From positions 1,529,780 through 1,593,779 of the forward strand of contig BROI01000003.1 in assembly GCA_027923505.1 (NCBI GenBank): a stretch of DNA of 64,000 bases, given 5' to 3'. Made by a program: the position numbers and the translations under genes. Shown here in pieces: positions 21,295-31,829 of this stretch (position 1 is its first letter; the number at the start of each line of letters is the position of its first letter). A model generated the notes under the pieces. That model worked only from the letters and a program-made list of their open reading frames with translations. It was not told the DNA's origin and did not search any database. Origin of the DNA: Mayamaea pseudoterrestris (taxonomy: Eukaryota; Bacillariophyta; Bacillariophyceae; Sellaphorales; Sellaphoraceae).

Positions 21295-21996
21295 ATGGCA
21301 ACCTTCATGCATCAACACAAATTCTTCCTCGTGAAACCAAGCAACACCATTCACTCTCTACTACTCATCTCTACTATCATTCTCGTCATCATGGCTTCCT
21401 CTACTGTCGCCATGACCGCTGCTGCTGCCTCTGGATTCTACAAGCGCCTTCCATTGCAAATCAAGCTTCTGTCGCAGAGAGCTACTCTTCCCAAGGCTGG
21501 ATCCGACTTGGCAGCTGGCCTTGACCTTTGCTCGGCCATTGATATTGTCATTCCAGCGCAGCAACGTGCGTTAGTGCCGACGGACTTGTCGGTGGCCTGT
21601 CCAGCTGGAACGTATGCTCGCATCGCTCCTCGCTCTGGTTTGGCATTGAAGCATGGGATTGACGTTGGTGCGGGTGTCATTGATGCCGACTATCGTGGAC
21701 CTGTTGGAGTCATTCTCTTCAATTGGGGAAAGGAAGACTTTGTCATCAAGCATGGTGACCGCATTGCTCAAATGATTTTGGAGCAGATTGTGCTTCCGGA
21801 GATTGTGCAGGTGGATGATCTCTCTGACACAGTGCGAGGTGACGGTGGCTTTGGCAGCACTGGTGTCAGCAGCGAGCCGATGCCGAAACGGTTGCGGACC
21901 GAGGCAGAGGAGGGAGGAGGGAAGCGCCGAAGAGAAGAAGGAAATGGATTAGATCTCGAGCAAGTACGAGTACGAGAAAGTTTTGCCAGGGCGTGA
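21295..21996 (+). CDS. DUT: dUTP diphosphatase
   Basis: The 233-residue protein contains all five motifs of trimeric dUTPases: [42 protein letters not shown] and the glycine-rich arm [10 protein letters not shown]. It hydrolyses dUTP to dUMP, which keeps uracil out of DNA. An N-terminal extension of about 50 residues holds a hydrophobic stretch ([16 protein letters not shown]). A second ATG after it (about residue 33) could give a cytosolic or nuclear form, and the tail after motif V has basic PKRLR and GKRRRE clusters that look like a nuclear signal. Dual targeting from two starts is an inference. It is convergent with the TrmA-like gene. Confidence 0.93.
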   Translation: MATFMHQHKFFLVKPSNTIHSLLLISTIILVIMASSTVAMTAAAASGFYKRLPLQIKLLSQRATLPKAGSDLAAGLDLCSAIDIVIPAQQRALVPTDLSVACPAGTYARIAPRSGLALKHGIDVGAGVIDADYRGPVGVILFNWGKEDFVIKHGDRIAQMILEQIVLPEIVQVDDLSDTVRGDGGFGSTGVSSEPMPKRLRTEAEEGGGKRRREEGNGLDLEQVRVRESFARA

Positions 21997-22085
21997 GGTT
22001 TGGATCAGCATTTATGCAGCACCGTAAATAAAACGTGGGGAGTATTTAATTTTAATCGTACAAAAGCATATGCGATATATATTTC

Positions 22086-23546
22086 TCAAGTGCAAGTAGC
22101 TTCGCGTCGAAAGAATGCTAGCGTTTCGATAGCATCCGAACCAGGAAACAATATATGGCCTTCCGCGTGTGTACATTTCCATTGGCCGTCCCGCACCAGA
22201 GCCTGGTAATCGCGCACAAAAGCGTCAAAGCCGCAGCTCACATAGACAAGAAGGCGCGGACGTTTGTTAGCGCACAAGCTGTCGACGACGGATTGGTCCA
22301 AACCCTTTCGAGGAGGATCCACAATGACGCAGTCGGCTTTACTGAAACATCCATTAGCCACCATAGTCTCCGCATTCGCAGAAACGTACGATATACGGGT
22401 CTTAAAGTCTATAGTGTCAGACTTGATGCAGTCGATGCTTTTGTCAAAGCAGGCTTTGTTATGAGGATTCTCATCGCTGGAAACAAACGTTTCAAACAAG
22501 TCTGCCACGGCCAGTCCAATCGTACCCACTCCACCGTAAAGCTCCACGCAGTGTTTCAGAGATGAATCAGTGGCATGCGCTGCTGACAAGCTACTTCGAA
22601 TTTTACTGACAATCTTGGTAAATGCATCAAGATTGGCTTGACGAAAGACAAAGGGAGGAAAATGCAAGGGAACATGTGCCAGCGATGCATCATGGCCATC
22701 TTCATTGGAGTTGGCTTGAGATTCATCAAGATACTCGACAATTTGCTCCGGGCCGTAGACACATTCCCATGAGCCAGTATGACTAATGATTGCATTGTCG
22801 TGCTTCCACGAAGCATTGAAGTGAATCCACAGCGAGTGTAGTCGTTTCTTCATGTCAGCAATCAATCGCGTCGCAAACTGATGAGCCTTACCGTGCTCCT
22901 CCTTGTCCTTTGCATCGCCGTTCCAAATGATTGTCGCTTGCACCTTTCCAGTTGATCGCTCAATGTTCACGGCAACATTACGTAAGTCACCCTTGCCAGT
23001 AGCTTCGTCGTACGCAGCAATGTTGCAGGATCGAGCTATCAACTGAATTTGCTGGACAGCTGCGTTTATGGACGGATGATGGACACTTGTAGATCCCGAA
23101 CCTGGAATCAAATCATGCGTCTTTGGTTGAAAGAGTCCAATGCAAAGCTCCTTGTCGCCAGCTTTGGTTTGTCGAACGGCTAGCTTGGAAACGGTGCGCC
23201 AGCCTCGAACAGGTCCCAATACCACCTCAAAATTTCCTGCCAAGTGCTCACGGAAGAACTGAACAGCCTTTCGAATAATTGGTGCTTTCGTAGGGCTCAA
23301 AATGTACATCAACGAAGGATCTGAAGGAATTCTAGCGGCATCGTTCTTTCGTCCAGCATTACTCTTCGGCTTTTTAGCGGCGCGTCGTTTGCGCTCGTTC
23401 CGCAGCTGTGTAGCCGACTTGTATCCTTCATCGCCTGGATTGAACTTGCGTTTCTGAGCCGTTGTCTTGGTCATTGCATGCAGGAGGCTTTGTTTCCGAC
23501 CCTTGTTTTGTGACGAGATTTCCTCGCCCGTTTTGCGCGTTGTCAT
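22086..23546 (-). CDS. TrmA/RumA-family (uracil-5-)-methyltransferase
   Basis: The 486-residue protein has the fold order of the RNA m5U methyltransferase family. An N-terminal Lys/Arg-rich extension (1-70) is followed by the central RNA-binding part, then FVFRQANLDAF, the SAM motif ELYGGVGTIGLAVAD, a VSANAETM acidic-loop region, CVIVDPPRKGLD and LVYVSCG with the nucleophilic Cys. The end block HILFPGSDAIETLAFF matches the family's general-base Glu region. Members methylate U54 of tRNA or 23S-type rRNA uridines. Which RNA this one uses, and whether it acts in nucleus or organelle, is not clear. The basic N terminus could be a nuclear/nucleolar signal. A standard ATG starts it at 23,546. Confidence 0.85.
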   Translation of the reverse strand: MTTRKTGEEISSQNKGRKQSLLHAMTKTTAQKRKFNPGDEGYKSATQLRNERKRRAAKKPKSNAGRKNDAARIPSDPSLMYILSPTKAPIIRKAVQFFREHLAGNFEVVLGPVRGWRTVSKLAVRQTKAGDKELCIGLFQPKTHDLIPGSGSTSVHHPSINAAVQQIQLIARSCNIAAYDEATGKGDLRNVAVNIERSTGKVQATIIWNGDAKDKEEHGKAHQFATRLIADMKKRLHSLWIHFNASWKHDNAIISHTGSWECVYGPEQIVEYLDESQANSNEDGHDASLAHVPLHFPPFVFRQANLDAFTKIVSKIRSSLSAAHATDSSLKHCVELYGGVGTIGLAVADLFETFVSSDENPHNKACFDKSIDCIKSDTIDFKTRISYVSANAETMVANGCFSKADCVIVDPPRKGLDQSVVDSLCANKRPRLLVYVSCGFDAFVRDYQALVRDGQWKCTHAEGHILFPGSDAIETLAFFRREATCT

Positions 23547-23867
23547 GATGAGTACCGTTACGATTTAGCTGAAAGCTCAACCCCATTCATCAGCTAACGT
23601 ACTTAAGCACACTACCAGTTTCGTTACTAACAGTAAGTAGATGAAAATTACTACAGCGAAACACGACCATGAACAAGCAGCTTGAATCCGTTCTATAATT
23701 GCTCCAATCTAGCAATACGACTTGTCAGCTGTAGGATTCGGTCGCATACTTGCCTACCCGTCGAGTCTTGAACCAAGCAACTGTTGGAGCCAAGTTGATA
23801 GAGTGTCGGTGGGCTCTACAAGCGATACAAGTCAACTATTTTCGATCGCTGTGAAAGTAAGCATTCT

Positions 23868-25010
23868 TCACCCGTCGATCAAGCGCACCTTGTACATTTT
23901 CGGCCACCATTTTCCTGTCACCCAAACAACATTCGGCTCATTTGTAATGGCAACACCATTAAACACATCCACGCTCGACGGTCGATCAGGCCAAAGCTCC
24001 TGCATGTCATAAATTTGAGTGACAAAGCCACTTTCAACGTCGATTCGTACCAATACATCCTGGACCCAAACATTGGCCAGCAACGTCTTGGAATGCGTAT
24101 CCCACTCCATTTCATTGACTCGTGCCATGGCGCGTGGGTTTTTAGAACCCTTGTAAAGCAGCTGCACTTGGAAGCGTCGCACATCTCGCACAACACTTTT
24201 GTTTGTCAAGGACTCTGGGTCCCACACCATGATCCATTCCGACCCATCACTGACCAGCAAGCCATGCGAATCTGCATACGTAATGCCCCATCCTTCCGAT
24301 GTAATTGTTTCGTACTTGAAGGTATCAATGAGATTCAAATCCATGTCCCAAATGAGACCAGTTTGCTCCTTGTAAGTTAATTGGACAATGCGAGTACCAT
24401 CTTTGGTGGTATAGTGCGAAATGCCCTCTCCAAAGAGATTAGACTCCAGCGAAACCTCCTTTACTACATTGCCAGATGAGACATCCACAATGCGAAGCTT
24501 TGATTCACCGTAGTTGCCAGTCCCTTCGTAAAGAGTATTGTTGTTCCAGATGAATAGACCTTGGGTGAATGCTGTTGGGTCATGAGGTACAGTTTCGAGG
24601 AGCTCGAAATGCCCAATCTTTGAGACGCGAGGGGGTGTCGAAGGTGATGGACTAAGTGTCGGCTGTTCATGTTGTGGTAGTGATGATGGAGTTGGTGCTG
24701 ATGTGTCGTTCAAGAATGCAGCTGCAGATTGTTCGTCGTTGCTCGCCCTTGGGTTTTGCGACGGATCCCTTGCTGATCGTTTGATCAAAGCGGAAGCGAC
24801 AACGACGATTATAACCGCAATAGTACCACCAATTGCCATTCTGAGTGAATGTGTTAGTATGCGCTTTCTCCTTGTATCTCCCACTGGTCGCTCCGTCATC
24901 TGCCTTTTTGTTCTCTCTAAAGTCGATGAATTCTGTTCCGATAAAGTGTCCACTGTGGTGTTCCCGACGACGGCCTTTGATCCGTCGGGTTTGCGATTTC
25001 TAACCGGCAT
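23868..25010 (-). CDS. plant/bacterial-type glutaminyl-peptide cyclotransferase, membrane-anchored
   Basis: The 380-residue protein has a short basic cytosolic tail, one signal-anchor helix (about residues 57-76, MAIGGTIAVIIVVVASALI), a Ser/Pro/Thr-rich linker (80-125) and a five-bladed-propeller glutamine cyclotransferase domain to the C terminus. Family blocks visible are HDPTAFTQGLF, LYEGTGNYGESKLR, FGEGIS, EGWGITYAD, SDGSEWI, VNEMEW, ANVWVQD and FNGVA. The enzyme converts N-terminal Gln (or Glu) of proteins to pyroglutamate, usually in the secretory pathway, which agrees with the type II topology. The linker and anchor are additions compared with soluble bacterial forms. Confidence 0.9.
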   Translation of the reverse strand: MPVRNRKPDGSKAVVGNTTVDTLSEQNSSTLERTKRQMTERPVGDTRRKRILTHSLRMAIGGTIAVIIVVVASALIKRSARDPSQNPRASNDEQSAAAFLNDTSAPTPSSLPQHEQPTLSPSPSTPPRVSKIGHFELLETVPHDPTAFTQGLFIWNNNTLYEGTGNYGESKLRIVDVSSGNVVKEVSLESNLFGEGISHYTTKDGTRIVQLTYKEQTGLIWDMDLNLIDTFKYETITSEGWGITYADSHGLLVSDGSEWIMVWDPESLTNKSVVRDVRRFQVQLLYKGSKNPRAMARVNEMEWDTHSKTLLANVWVQDVLVRIDVESGFVTQIYDMQELWPDRPSSVDVFNGVAITNEPNVVWVTGKWWPKMYKVRLIDG

Positions 25011-25575
25011 TGACCGCTGTAGGTTATAATACGTGGTCTAGCAGAATGGGCTGCTTTGTGCGTCGCATGGCGCATGCTCATCATGCAGTTGCCGTCCCGT
25101 CGTCGGCATGGTGGTCGAAGTAATCCACTGTCGTACCGGCAGCACGGCACACGCTGCCTCGCATTTCACCGATCATTGTACACTTTAACGGACAGTTAGT
25201 CAGTTTCTTGGTATCCTTTCCGAGCCAGTCGCGCCCTTTACCCTAACTATGAGTCTCCAACCGGCACTCGTTGCTCGCCTACTTTCGTCTGGTCTCAAAT
25301 CAAAATGCAACAGGACCATCACGATGACGAAGAGTTTGATAGAGCTTCCGAGACGAGACTAATGTCCTTTGAGAAACGATAGGAAAAATTTTGGAGGATC
25401 GGTTTGACGAGTGCGCCCAAAACGCTCGTATTGCTGGTGGACGACGAATTAGCTCAATTCCGACCGACCTTCCGGTAGACCATTGACCAAAACATCATCA
25501 AGCCAACGCTACCTTAGCTGCGACAAACCAGCATCGGATTATCTGATTAAGACACACGCAACAATCCACATTACC
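25011..25575. other. intergenic region between divergent genes
   Basis: I see no convincing gene here. It is the joint upstream region of the cyclotransferase and SYLF-domain genes. The plus frame from 25,483 that runs into the SYLF gene begins with TTG and is taken as leader. Confidence 0.4.
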
Positions 25576-28500
25576 ATGTCATTTTTTCAACGATTTTCCG
25601 CTGATGCAAGCAACGCTTGCAGCGACTTATATGCCAATTGGTTCTTGGGTGATGATGCTGGTAAATCGATTCGACTAACGCTCATTTTACGGCCACAGTC
25701 TCTTCCTGTCAAGAAAAAGGGCCCCGTGCGAATAGATTTGGGCATGACGTTTATTGAAATCAACGGCAGAGCCTACGTCAAGAGTGTCGCTCCTAATTCA
25801 GCAGCAGCTCAGTCGGGCGTCATGCCGCAGGACTGTGTTCAGTACGCTTGCGTCTTTCGACCCGAATGGGTATCGGACATTTCGCAAGAGTCTGAGGCAG
25901 ATTCATCGGCGACGCAACACGTTTTGGCACTTGAAGACAAGGGATTGCGAATATCCTATGATGAATTACGCAAGTTGCTTGCCGAAGCAATTGACCCAAC
26001 ACAATCTGCATTTTTGTCACCCTCACAATCCCAACACCCATGGACGGGTCCACCAATACCATCAACTGTTAATATATGCGTGCCAATGGATGTGGCTAGT
26101 GAAGAGGAAGCGAATGATCCGTATAGAGGCGAAATGCCGCGACCGGTAGTCTTTTGTCTGCGACGAACAAGGCAACGCCAGTCGATTCACCACATACCTG
26201 GAATACCATCTTTCAGGATGGATGACGAAATTGATTTCGCGGCACTACTAGTCAAGAGATTAGCGCCAACACCGGACATGGAAATACTTCCACCAGATAC
26301 ATGGGAGGAACTAGTCCATGACGGAACGGACTGGCTACTTGGCCGGGGAAGCATACTGCCACCAAAATCTTCTATGCAAAATCCTCGCGTAGATTGCCAA
26401 AATGAGAATGACGACGATTTACCAAGTCGAATTCCCTTGGATGACTTTGAAAAGATTAGAGCGCAAAAATTGTCATCTCTTCGCTCACGAATGGCGGCGG
26501 AAGCGATGCAACTTGATCGATCGGCTGATGTCGAGGCTGTGACGATACGAGGAATGATACAAAAGGCCATGGGCCTGGCATTCGTCCGCGCAAGTAAAAT
26601 TGTTCTGGGAGTGAGCATGCATTTTGGATCGGGGATTGTCATTGCCAGGCTGAGTGACGGGACTTGGTCGGCTCCATCGGCCATTGGAACGTGCGGTGTT
26701 GGTCTTGGACTACAATTTGGACTTGAAGTTTGCGAATACATTTTCATCTTGCAAACCCAAGAAGCTCTAGATCATTTTAAACGTGGCGGATCCTTTACAG
26801 TGGGTGGCAATATGGGAGTGGCTTTTGCAGGTGTCGGCAGGGAAGCGTACGGAGCTGCTAGCTTGGATGGGGCATGTGGTTCGTTGCAGGACGTCCGCGA
26901 CGACGAATACAACGATAATGACAGTCGTGTGGAGCAGACTCCGCCAAAACCTCTAGGAATCGCTCCGATTGTTGCGTATGCCAAAAGCCAAGGTCTCTAT
27001 GTAGGCGTTTCTTTGGAAGGATCGCGTATATATGCCCGAGATGATATCAATCGACGAGCGTACAAGTTCATTTCGAACAGAGACGTTACTTCGTCAGATA
27101 TTTTGGCTGGCAAGGTGGCAACACCAGGCGACGCTGAAATACTTTATGCTGCTCTTCATAGCGTTGAATTCATGCACGAAATGTCCTGCTTGCCTCGACC
27201 CCCAGAGGTTTTAAGAAGGGATTCGGCAAATTCATGGCGATACAACCGACCCATGACGACGGGACAAGCAGGAACTCCATTAGATCCTTTGAATGAGGAT
27301 CTCTTTGCTTTTGTCCCTTCCCTCAACGCTGAAGATGCTGAGGAATGTGAGCATTTTGAATTGAGCTTCAAAAACTTTATGTATGGAGGAGTCTCAGTTC
27401 AACGACTCATCCCTGACGAAGAACGCTCTGGTAAAGCCGGCAAGGAGCGCCGCACGTTATGGTTGATGCTTCCTGAAGTGGGATCGCTGCGACTTGGCTA
27501 TGTATCGAAACTTAGCGACGGTGACGGAGTTGTTTCTAATAAAAGTAGCACCCAGCGAGCGCGACGAGACGACTTTCATAGACAACCAAACTTTGATGGA
27601 GAAGTTGGGACTGTTGGTTCAGAGGATGTCACTTTGGACTCGGCGATACACACGAGAGTAAGTTCGACTGTGAGTTTAGCATGCGCCGCTCTTAGATGTG
27701 TCAACTCAACGTTATTTTATAGCAGGATGGCTCGATGATTGGCATCACGGGAGCAGGCAATGTGCACCTATCAAATCGCCACTCCGTCGCGCTTACTGAT
27801 GTAATCGTACTATCTCAAGAGCCATTGGTGCCTATTAAATTCAATGGCGAAGACAAAACGGAGCATCTGCGGGTCATATCCATGCAAGACGTGGCTGGTA
27901 CTTCGCTGTTGTTCCTGGCAAATAACTTTAGAGAAGCTGAACTCCTCGTGTGTGGCCTAAAGCTTTTGCTGGAGCGTGAAACAGCACGGTTAGGCATACG
28001 CGGGGGACTGCCACGTAGCAGTGGCTTAACACCAAATTTGACGCGGAGCTACGCAGACATGTCGGTTTCTGCTGGAGGCACAAACTTTCTAGCGTCTGAT
28101 TACGGCGGCGACGAGAGTACAATGGGAGAATCTGTAAATAAGCATGATAGAACGCTGCCAATCGGAAGACCAACGTGGGGTAACGTACCAGGCCGTAACT
28201 ATATGCGTGGTCAAGCTGCAGCTGCGTCCACCTCGCCACATAGCGGCAAAAGGCTGGAAATGGGAATTCCATCTTACGGGCATGGCCAAGAAATGGTCAG
28301 AGATGTCGCCAGAAACGTTCAATTACCCCTCCCGCTCCCACTCTGTCGAGTCTTACTTCTTGATTCCACATCACCTATTATAAGAAAGTGGGAGGAGGAT
28401 CGCGGTGATTTCAACTTTGAAAAATCGCGATGGACTTTTCCACCGGCGACGCCGAGGGAGCTGGAGCGGCACACATCCGAACATCAATTGATCGCCTCTG

Positions 28501-29462
28501 GTAGCATGTGTGGAGCCAGTAGAACCACATCCTTTGATCGTCCCCGATACGGATCTATTGTTCGCCTGAGCGAAACCCAAGCTGTTGATGCCGACGACTC
28601 TTCAAAGCTGGTGTTTTCCGTCACGGAGCGCAACCCTAGACGCGGATTTTCGGTGAAAGTGAAGGTGACCTTGAAGGCTAAGAATAACAACACTTGCGAT
28701 GCTACAGTCGTGGCTGAGATTCGTCCAGTTGGTAAAGATATGTCTAACCAAGCAGCAGTCCACAAGGCGCTGCTGCTTGTGCTTGACGAAATAACTCAAC
28801 GCTACGGAGCGGGAGGAACAGGTTTGGTTTCTGGGTTCTTAACGGTTGTCGATCAGATGACTGAGACTGATAATGCCAGCAAAAGCGAGATTGTACCGCG
28901 ACCCTTTCATCGTACCGACCCAGCAACGGAAGAAAAGAAGATTGATGCTACAAAATCTGGCCATCATTTAACAGGATCTGCACGGGATGCGTCACGGAAA
29001 CACGAAAGCCGGCAGGTTAAGTCTGGACTGGTTTCATTCGAGGACATGCTGAAGACGGCAGGCACGGGGAGCCTAAGTCCACTACCTAATGATCGTCTGG
29101 CAACGCCAGGCTTTGCTCAGATTACTGACTTGGTCTCACAACCCAACAGAATTGCGGACCGACGAACACATGATAGAACCGGCGTTCATCATCAATCAGC
29201 AGCACAGAGCGAGTTGGAAAGGCAACGTCTTATTGAGGTGAAACCGCTCCCAAAAATCCGTTTGAGCCTCATGCCGTCTCCTCGAGAGGAAGATGAAGAC
29301 GACAATAGCTCAGCCTCGCCCAAACCATCAGGTCTTGTTCGGAAGACAAAAAAGAAGTCTTCGGCTTTCCGATCGTCACCTAAACACAATACAATCTCGT
29401 CTCCCCAACAGCCACCGACGAGCCCAACTGCATCGGCTGAACGTCAACGAGGCTTGGTATAA
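25576..29462 (+). CDS. SYLF (Ysc84) domain protein with PDZ-like, PH-like and VASt-like regions, two exons
   Basis: Exon 1 is 25576..27657 and exon 2 is 27723..29462, giving 1273 residues. The intron is 65 bp with donor GTAAGT and a tandem TAGCAG acceptor, so isoforms differing by one Gln are possible. A PDZ-like segment lies at about 48-92 (GMTFIEINGRAYVKSVAPNS). A SYLF lipid-binding domain spans about 325-496 (MIQKAMGLAFVRASKIVLG, GSGIVIARL, GVGLGLQFGLEV, GLYVGVSLEGSRIYARDD). Then comes a PH/GRAM-like segment at about 695-790 (SVALTDVIVLSQEPLVPI), and a VASt-like segment at about 895-1055 (LPLPLCRVLLLDSTSPI, SKLVFSVTERNPRRGFSVKV). The C-terminal ~220 residues are disordered. SYLF binds phosphoinositides and VASt domains bind sterols, so a membrane-contact or endosomal lipid role is inferred. 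The ATG at 25,576 is the first real one. Confidence 0.78.
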
Positions 29463-29855
29463 AGAATGGGTACTCATGCTGCTCCAATACTGAGATAACT
29501 CGTCATCGCGAGCTGTACAAAACCATGAATACCAATTTAGCATGGCGACATTGAAAAGTACTTACTTATACTTGCCATTGACATAGACTACTTTATAATA
29601 CAGGGAGTTTTGTGGATATGCAGAACTTGGACAACTTGTGCGACCTACCAGAGGAAAAGCGTCAGACTTACCGCTACTTACCGCTAATAGCTCGACTATC
29701 TCAGCGGTATTCAACGCCGATTATTCGCTGACGATTCAAAAGTCGAATGATGATCTCGTCGCACCTACTCATTGTTTCATGGTCGTGTACCCTGCTCTTA
29801 CGGTAGCACTTAACAAACTTCATTTGGACAAGAACAAGGAATCGAAAGGCTTAAG
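29463..29855. other. intergenic region between tandem genes
   Basis: No gene is visible between the SYLF gene and the SDR gene on the same strand. A 77-codon frame at 29,638 opens without ATG and overlaps the next gene's start, so it is regarded as chance. Confidence 0.4.
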
Positions 29856-30800
29856 ATGTTTCGGAGCTTGATCGCATGTGTCGCTCTATTGGGAGCAAGT
29901 GGCTTTTCAGCATCATCGGCGACTAATTCGCCTTCCAATCGTGAAGTTGTGTTAGTGACAGGGGCATCGGGAAGGACAGGTTCATTGGTTTTCGAACAGT
30001 TGCTAAATGACCCTCGCTTTACTCCCAAAGCTCTGGTAAGGTCTGCAAGCAGTGGCAAGAAGCTCCGCAAGGAACTCCCAGCGACCGACCTTGACAGCAT
30101 TGTCATTTGTGACGTGACCAAACTGGACAACGAAATGCTGCCTGCTGGATTAGACGAATGCACGTCCATGATCATTTGCACATCCGCAGTTCCATTTGTT
30201 AGCAAACTATCGATCGTCAAGGCTATATTCCAAATCCCAATCAATTTGATTCGGCGTAAGAAAGCTCTCGACTTTCGATCACTGAGGTTTAAATGGAAGA
30301 ACAATGGATATCCTGAGGTTGTTGACTATCAAGGCCAAGTCGCTCAGATCAAATTGGCACAGAAACTCGGAATGAAGCAAGTCATTGTCGTGTCAAGCAT
30401 GGGTGGAACACAGCCGTCTAAATTCTTGAACAGCGTTGGAAAGAAACCAGACGGCTCGGGAGTCGGCGATATTTTACTTTGGAAACGAAAAGCGGAGAGA
30501 TATCTAGTGGGAACTGGACTTGATTACACAATCATCCATCCAGGTGGTCTGGTGGACAATATACCACCAGGAACCGAAGAGTTTGTCATCGACGTGGACG
30601 ACAAGCTTTTGGAAAACAAAAAGCGAAGCATTAGTCGAGCCGATGTGGCTTCGTTGTGTGTCGCAGCTCTGACAGTATGCAAGGGGAGAAAGGTATCGTT
30701 GGATTGCATTACGCGTGAGTCGTCTGGTAGTTTGCCGACTGCCGAAGAAGTACTGGAAGCATTTTTAAAGGAAGATAAGGTGTACGATTACGCACTGTGA
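29856..30800 (+). CDS. atypical SDR NAD(P)-binding protein, probably plastid-targeted
   Basis: The 314-residue protein starts with a signal peptide and a plastid-type junction (LIACVALLGASGF then SASSATNS). The Rossmann nucleotide motif is VLVTGASGRTGSLVF. Other family blocks are VDYQGQVAQIKLAQKLGMKQVIVVSSMG, WKRKAERYLVGTGLDYTIIHPGGL and ISRADVASLCVAAL, as in atypical SDRs such as plant At5g02240 and the Tic62 NAD(P) domain. It lacks the classical YxxxK catalytic pair, so it may act as an NAD(P)H-binding or regulatory protein instead of a normal reductase. A basic RRKKALDFRSLRFKWK stretch near residue 130-145 is unusual for the family. The convergent NAA60 gene ends 34 bp away. Confidence 0.8.
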   Translation: MFRSLIACVALLGASGFSASSATNSPSNREVVLVTGASGRTGSLVFEQLLNDPRFTPKALVRSASSGKKLRKELPATDLDSIVICDVTKLDNEMLPAGLDECTSMIICTSAVPFVSKLSIVKAIFQIPINLIRRKKALDFRSLRFKWKNNGYPEVVDYQGQVAQIKLAQKLGMKQVIVVSSMGGTQPSKFLNSVGKKPDGSGVGDILLWKRKAERYLVGTGLDYTIIHPGGLVDNIPPGTEEFVIDVDDKLLENKKRSISRADVASLCVAALTVCKGRKVSLDCITRESSGSLPTAEEVLEAFLKEDKVYDYAL

Positions 30801-30834
30801 TTAATTACATGTTTTAACCACGTTATGATAGCTA

Positions 30835-31782
30835 TCAGATTCCATCTATCAGCCTACTGTTATTGTTGACCCCTGTAGCGTCGATCCAGATATTGACTGG
30901 TACTGTTATAAAATGCTTCCAAAGCGACACAAATGCGTTCGACAGCAGGTGCAGTAGTCCAAGATGTCCTCGATTCCCATTCAAATACTTTGCGTATAAA
31001 AAGCAGTTGTACTTCTTCCCATCAATCGTATAGTAGTTCACAATCTCCTTAACCCGATAAAAACCAAGCCGTTCGTACAATCGAATAGCTGCAAGATTAT
31101 AGGTAATCACGTGAAGATAAACTGCGCCGCAATGACCCTCCTGCATTGCATGTTGCAGCGAGTGCTTTACCAAATCAGTAGCCCATCCTTCCTTTCGGTA
31201 TTCGTCCCGACAGCCCAATGTCATGAGATAAAACAGCTTTGTAAATCTTTCGTCCGAAAGCAGCAATTCTCGCATAGTTTCAGACAGCGACGATGCGGGG
31301 ACAAAGGTGCCAATCACTGACGCAATTATTTCGTCTTGCATCACTTGCGCTGATTGAAGTCTGCCACCAGACGCGTCGTCAGTGGGATATGAGGGAGAAG
31401 TTTCTGCTTTACATTGTTGATTCTTAACAACTAGACATGAATATAGCGGTTCTCCGTAATGACCATCTCGACCAGCTGCAAGGTCATCGTAAAATTCGTC
31501 ATGATATAAGACAGGGAACCATTCTTCGTGTAGTTGCTGAATCTCATTTCTGTCCTGAGGCCCAATGCTTCGATACGATACTACGGTAGCATCCTCGTCA
31601 GAAGTTGATCTCGATTGTTGATTGCTGCTGTTGTCGTTGTTATTCTCAGTTAATAACGAGCATGCTTCCTCGTCTCGTTCCGTTGACGAAATGCTGCTCC
31701 TAATCTCGCAGCTGTCATCCGAAACTTGGTTGCTGCTTTCAATAAAGAACCAGTCGGAGAGTGCAAACCCGCTCGATAGCAT
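30835..31782 (-). CDS. NAA60: N-alpha-acetyltransferase 60 (NAA60)-like
   Basis: The 315-residue protein has a Ser/Asp/Glu-rich N-terminal third, then a GNAT domain at about 75-265. The match to NAA60 is specific: EIQQLHEEWFPVLYHDEFYDD near the start, FYLMTLGCRDEYRKEGWATDLVKHSL (acetyl-CoA loop RKEGWA), GAVYLHVITYNLAAIRLYERLGF, and the late KYNCFLYAKYLNG. NAA60 acetylates N termini of membrane proteins on the Golgi surface and associates with membranes through C-terminal helices; a hydrophobic LLHLLSNAFVSLWKHFITVPV segment follows the domain here. A second acetyltransferase at 5,969 is unrelated in detail. The next gene starts divergently only about 50 bp away. Confidence 0.87.
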   Translation of the reverse strand: MLSSGFALSDWFFIESSNQVSDDSCEIRSSISSTERDEEACSLLTENNNDNSSNQQSRSTSDEDATVVSYRSIGPQDRNEIQQLHEEWFPVLYHDEFYDDLAAGRDGHYGEPLYSCLVVKNQQCKAETSPSYPTDDASGGRLQSAQVMQDEIIASVIGTFVPASSLSETMRELLLSDERFTKLFYLMTLGCRDEYRKEGWATDLVKHSLQHAMQEGHCGAVYLHVITYNLAAIRLYERLGFYRVKEIVNYYTIDGKKYNCFLYAKYLNGNRGHLGLLHLLSNAFVSLWKHFITVPVNIWIDATGVNNNSRLIDGI

Positions 31783-31829
31783 GTCCGATCGATGAGCCGC
31801 ATTAACAACAGCACTTTCCAGTGCTCGTC

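Noticed and set aside
27735-29462. Separate gene starting at the ATG at 27,735
   Set aside because: A canonical 65-bp intron joins it in frame to the upstream SYLF frame, and the ATG lies four codons inside the second exon.
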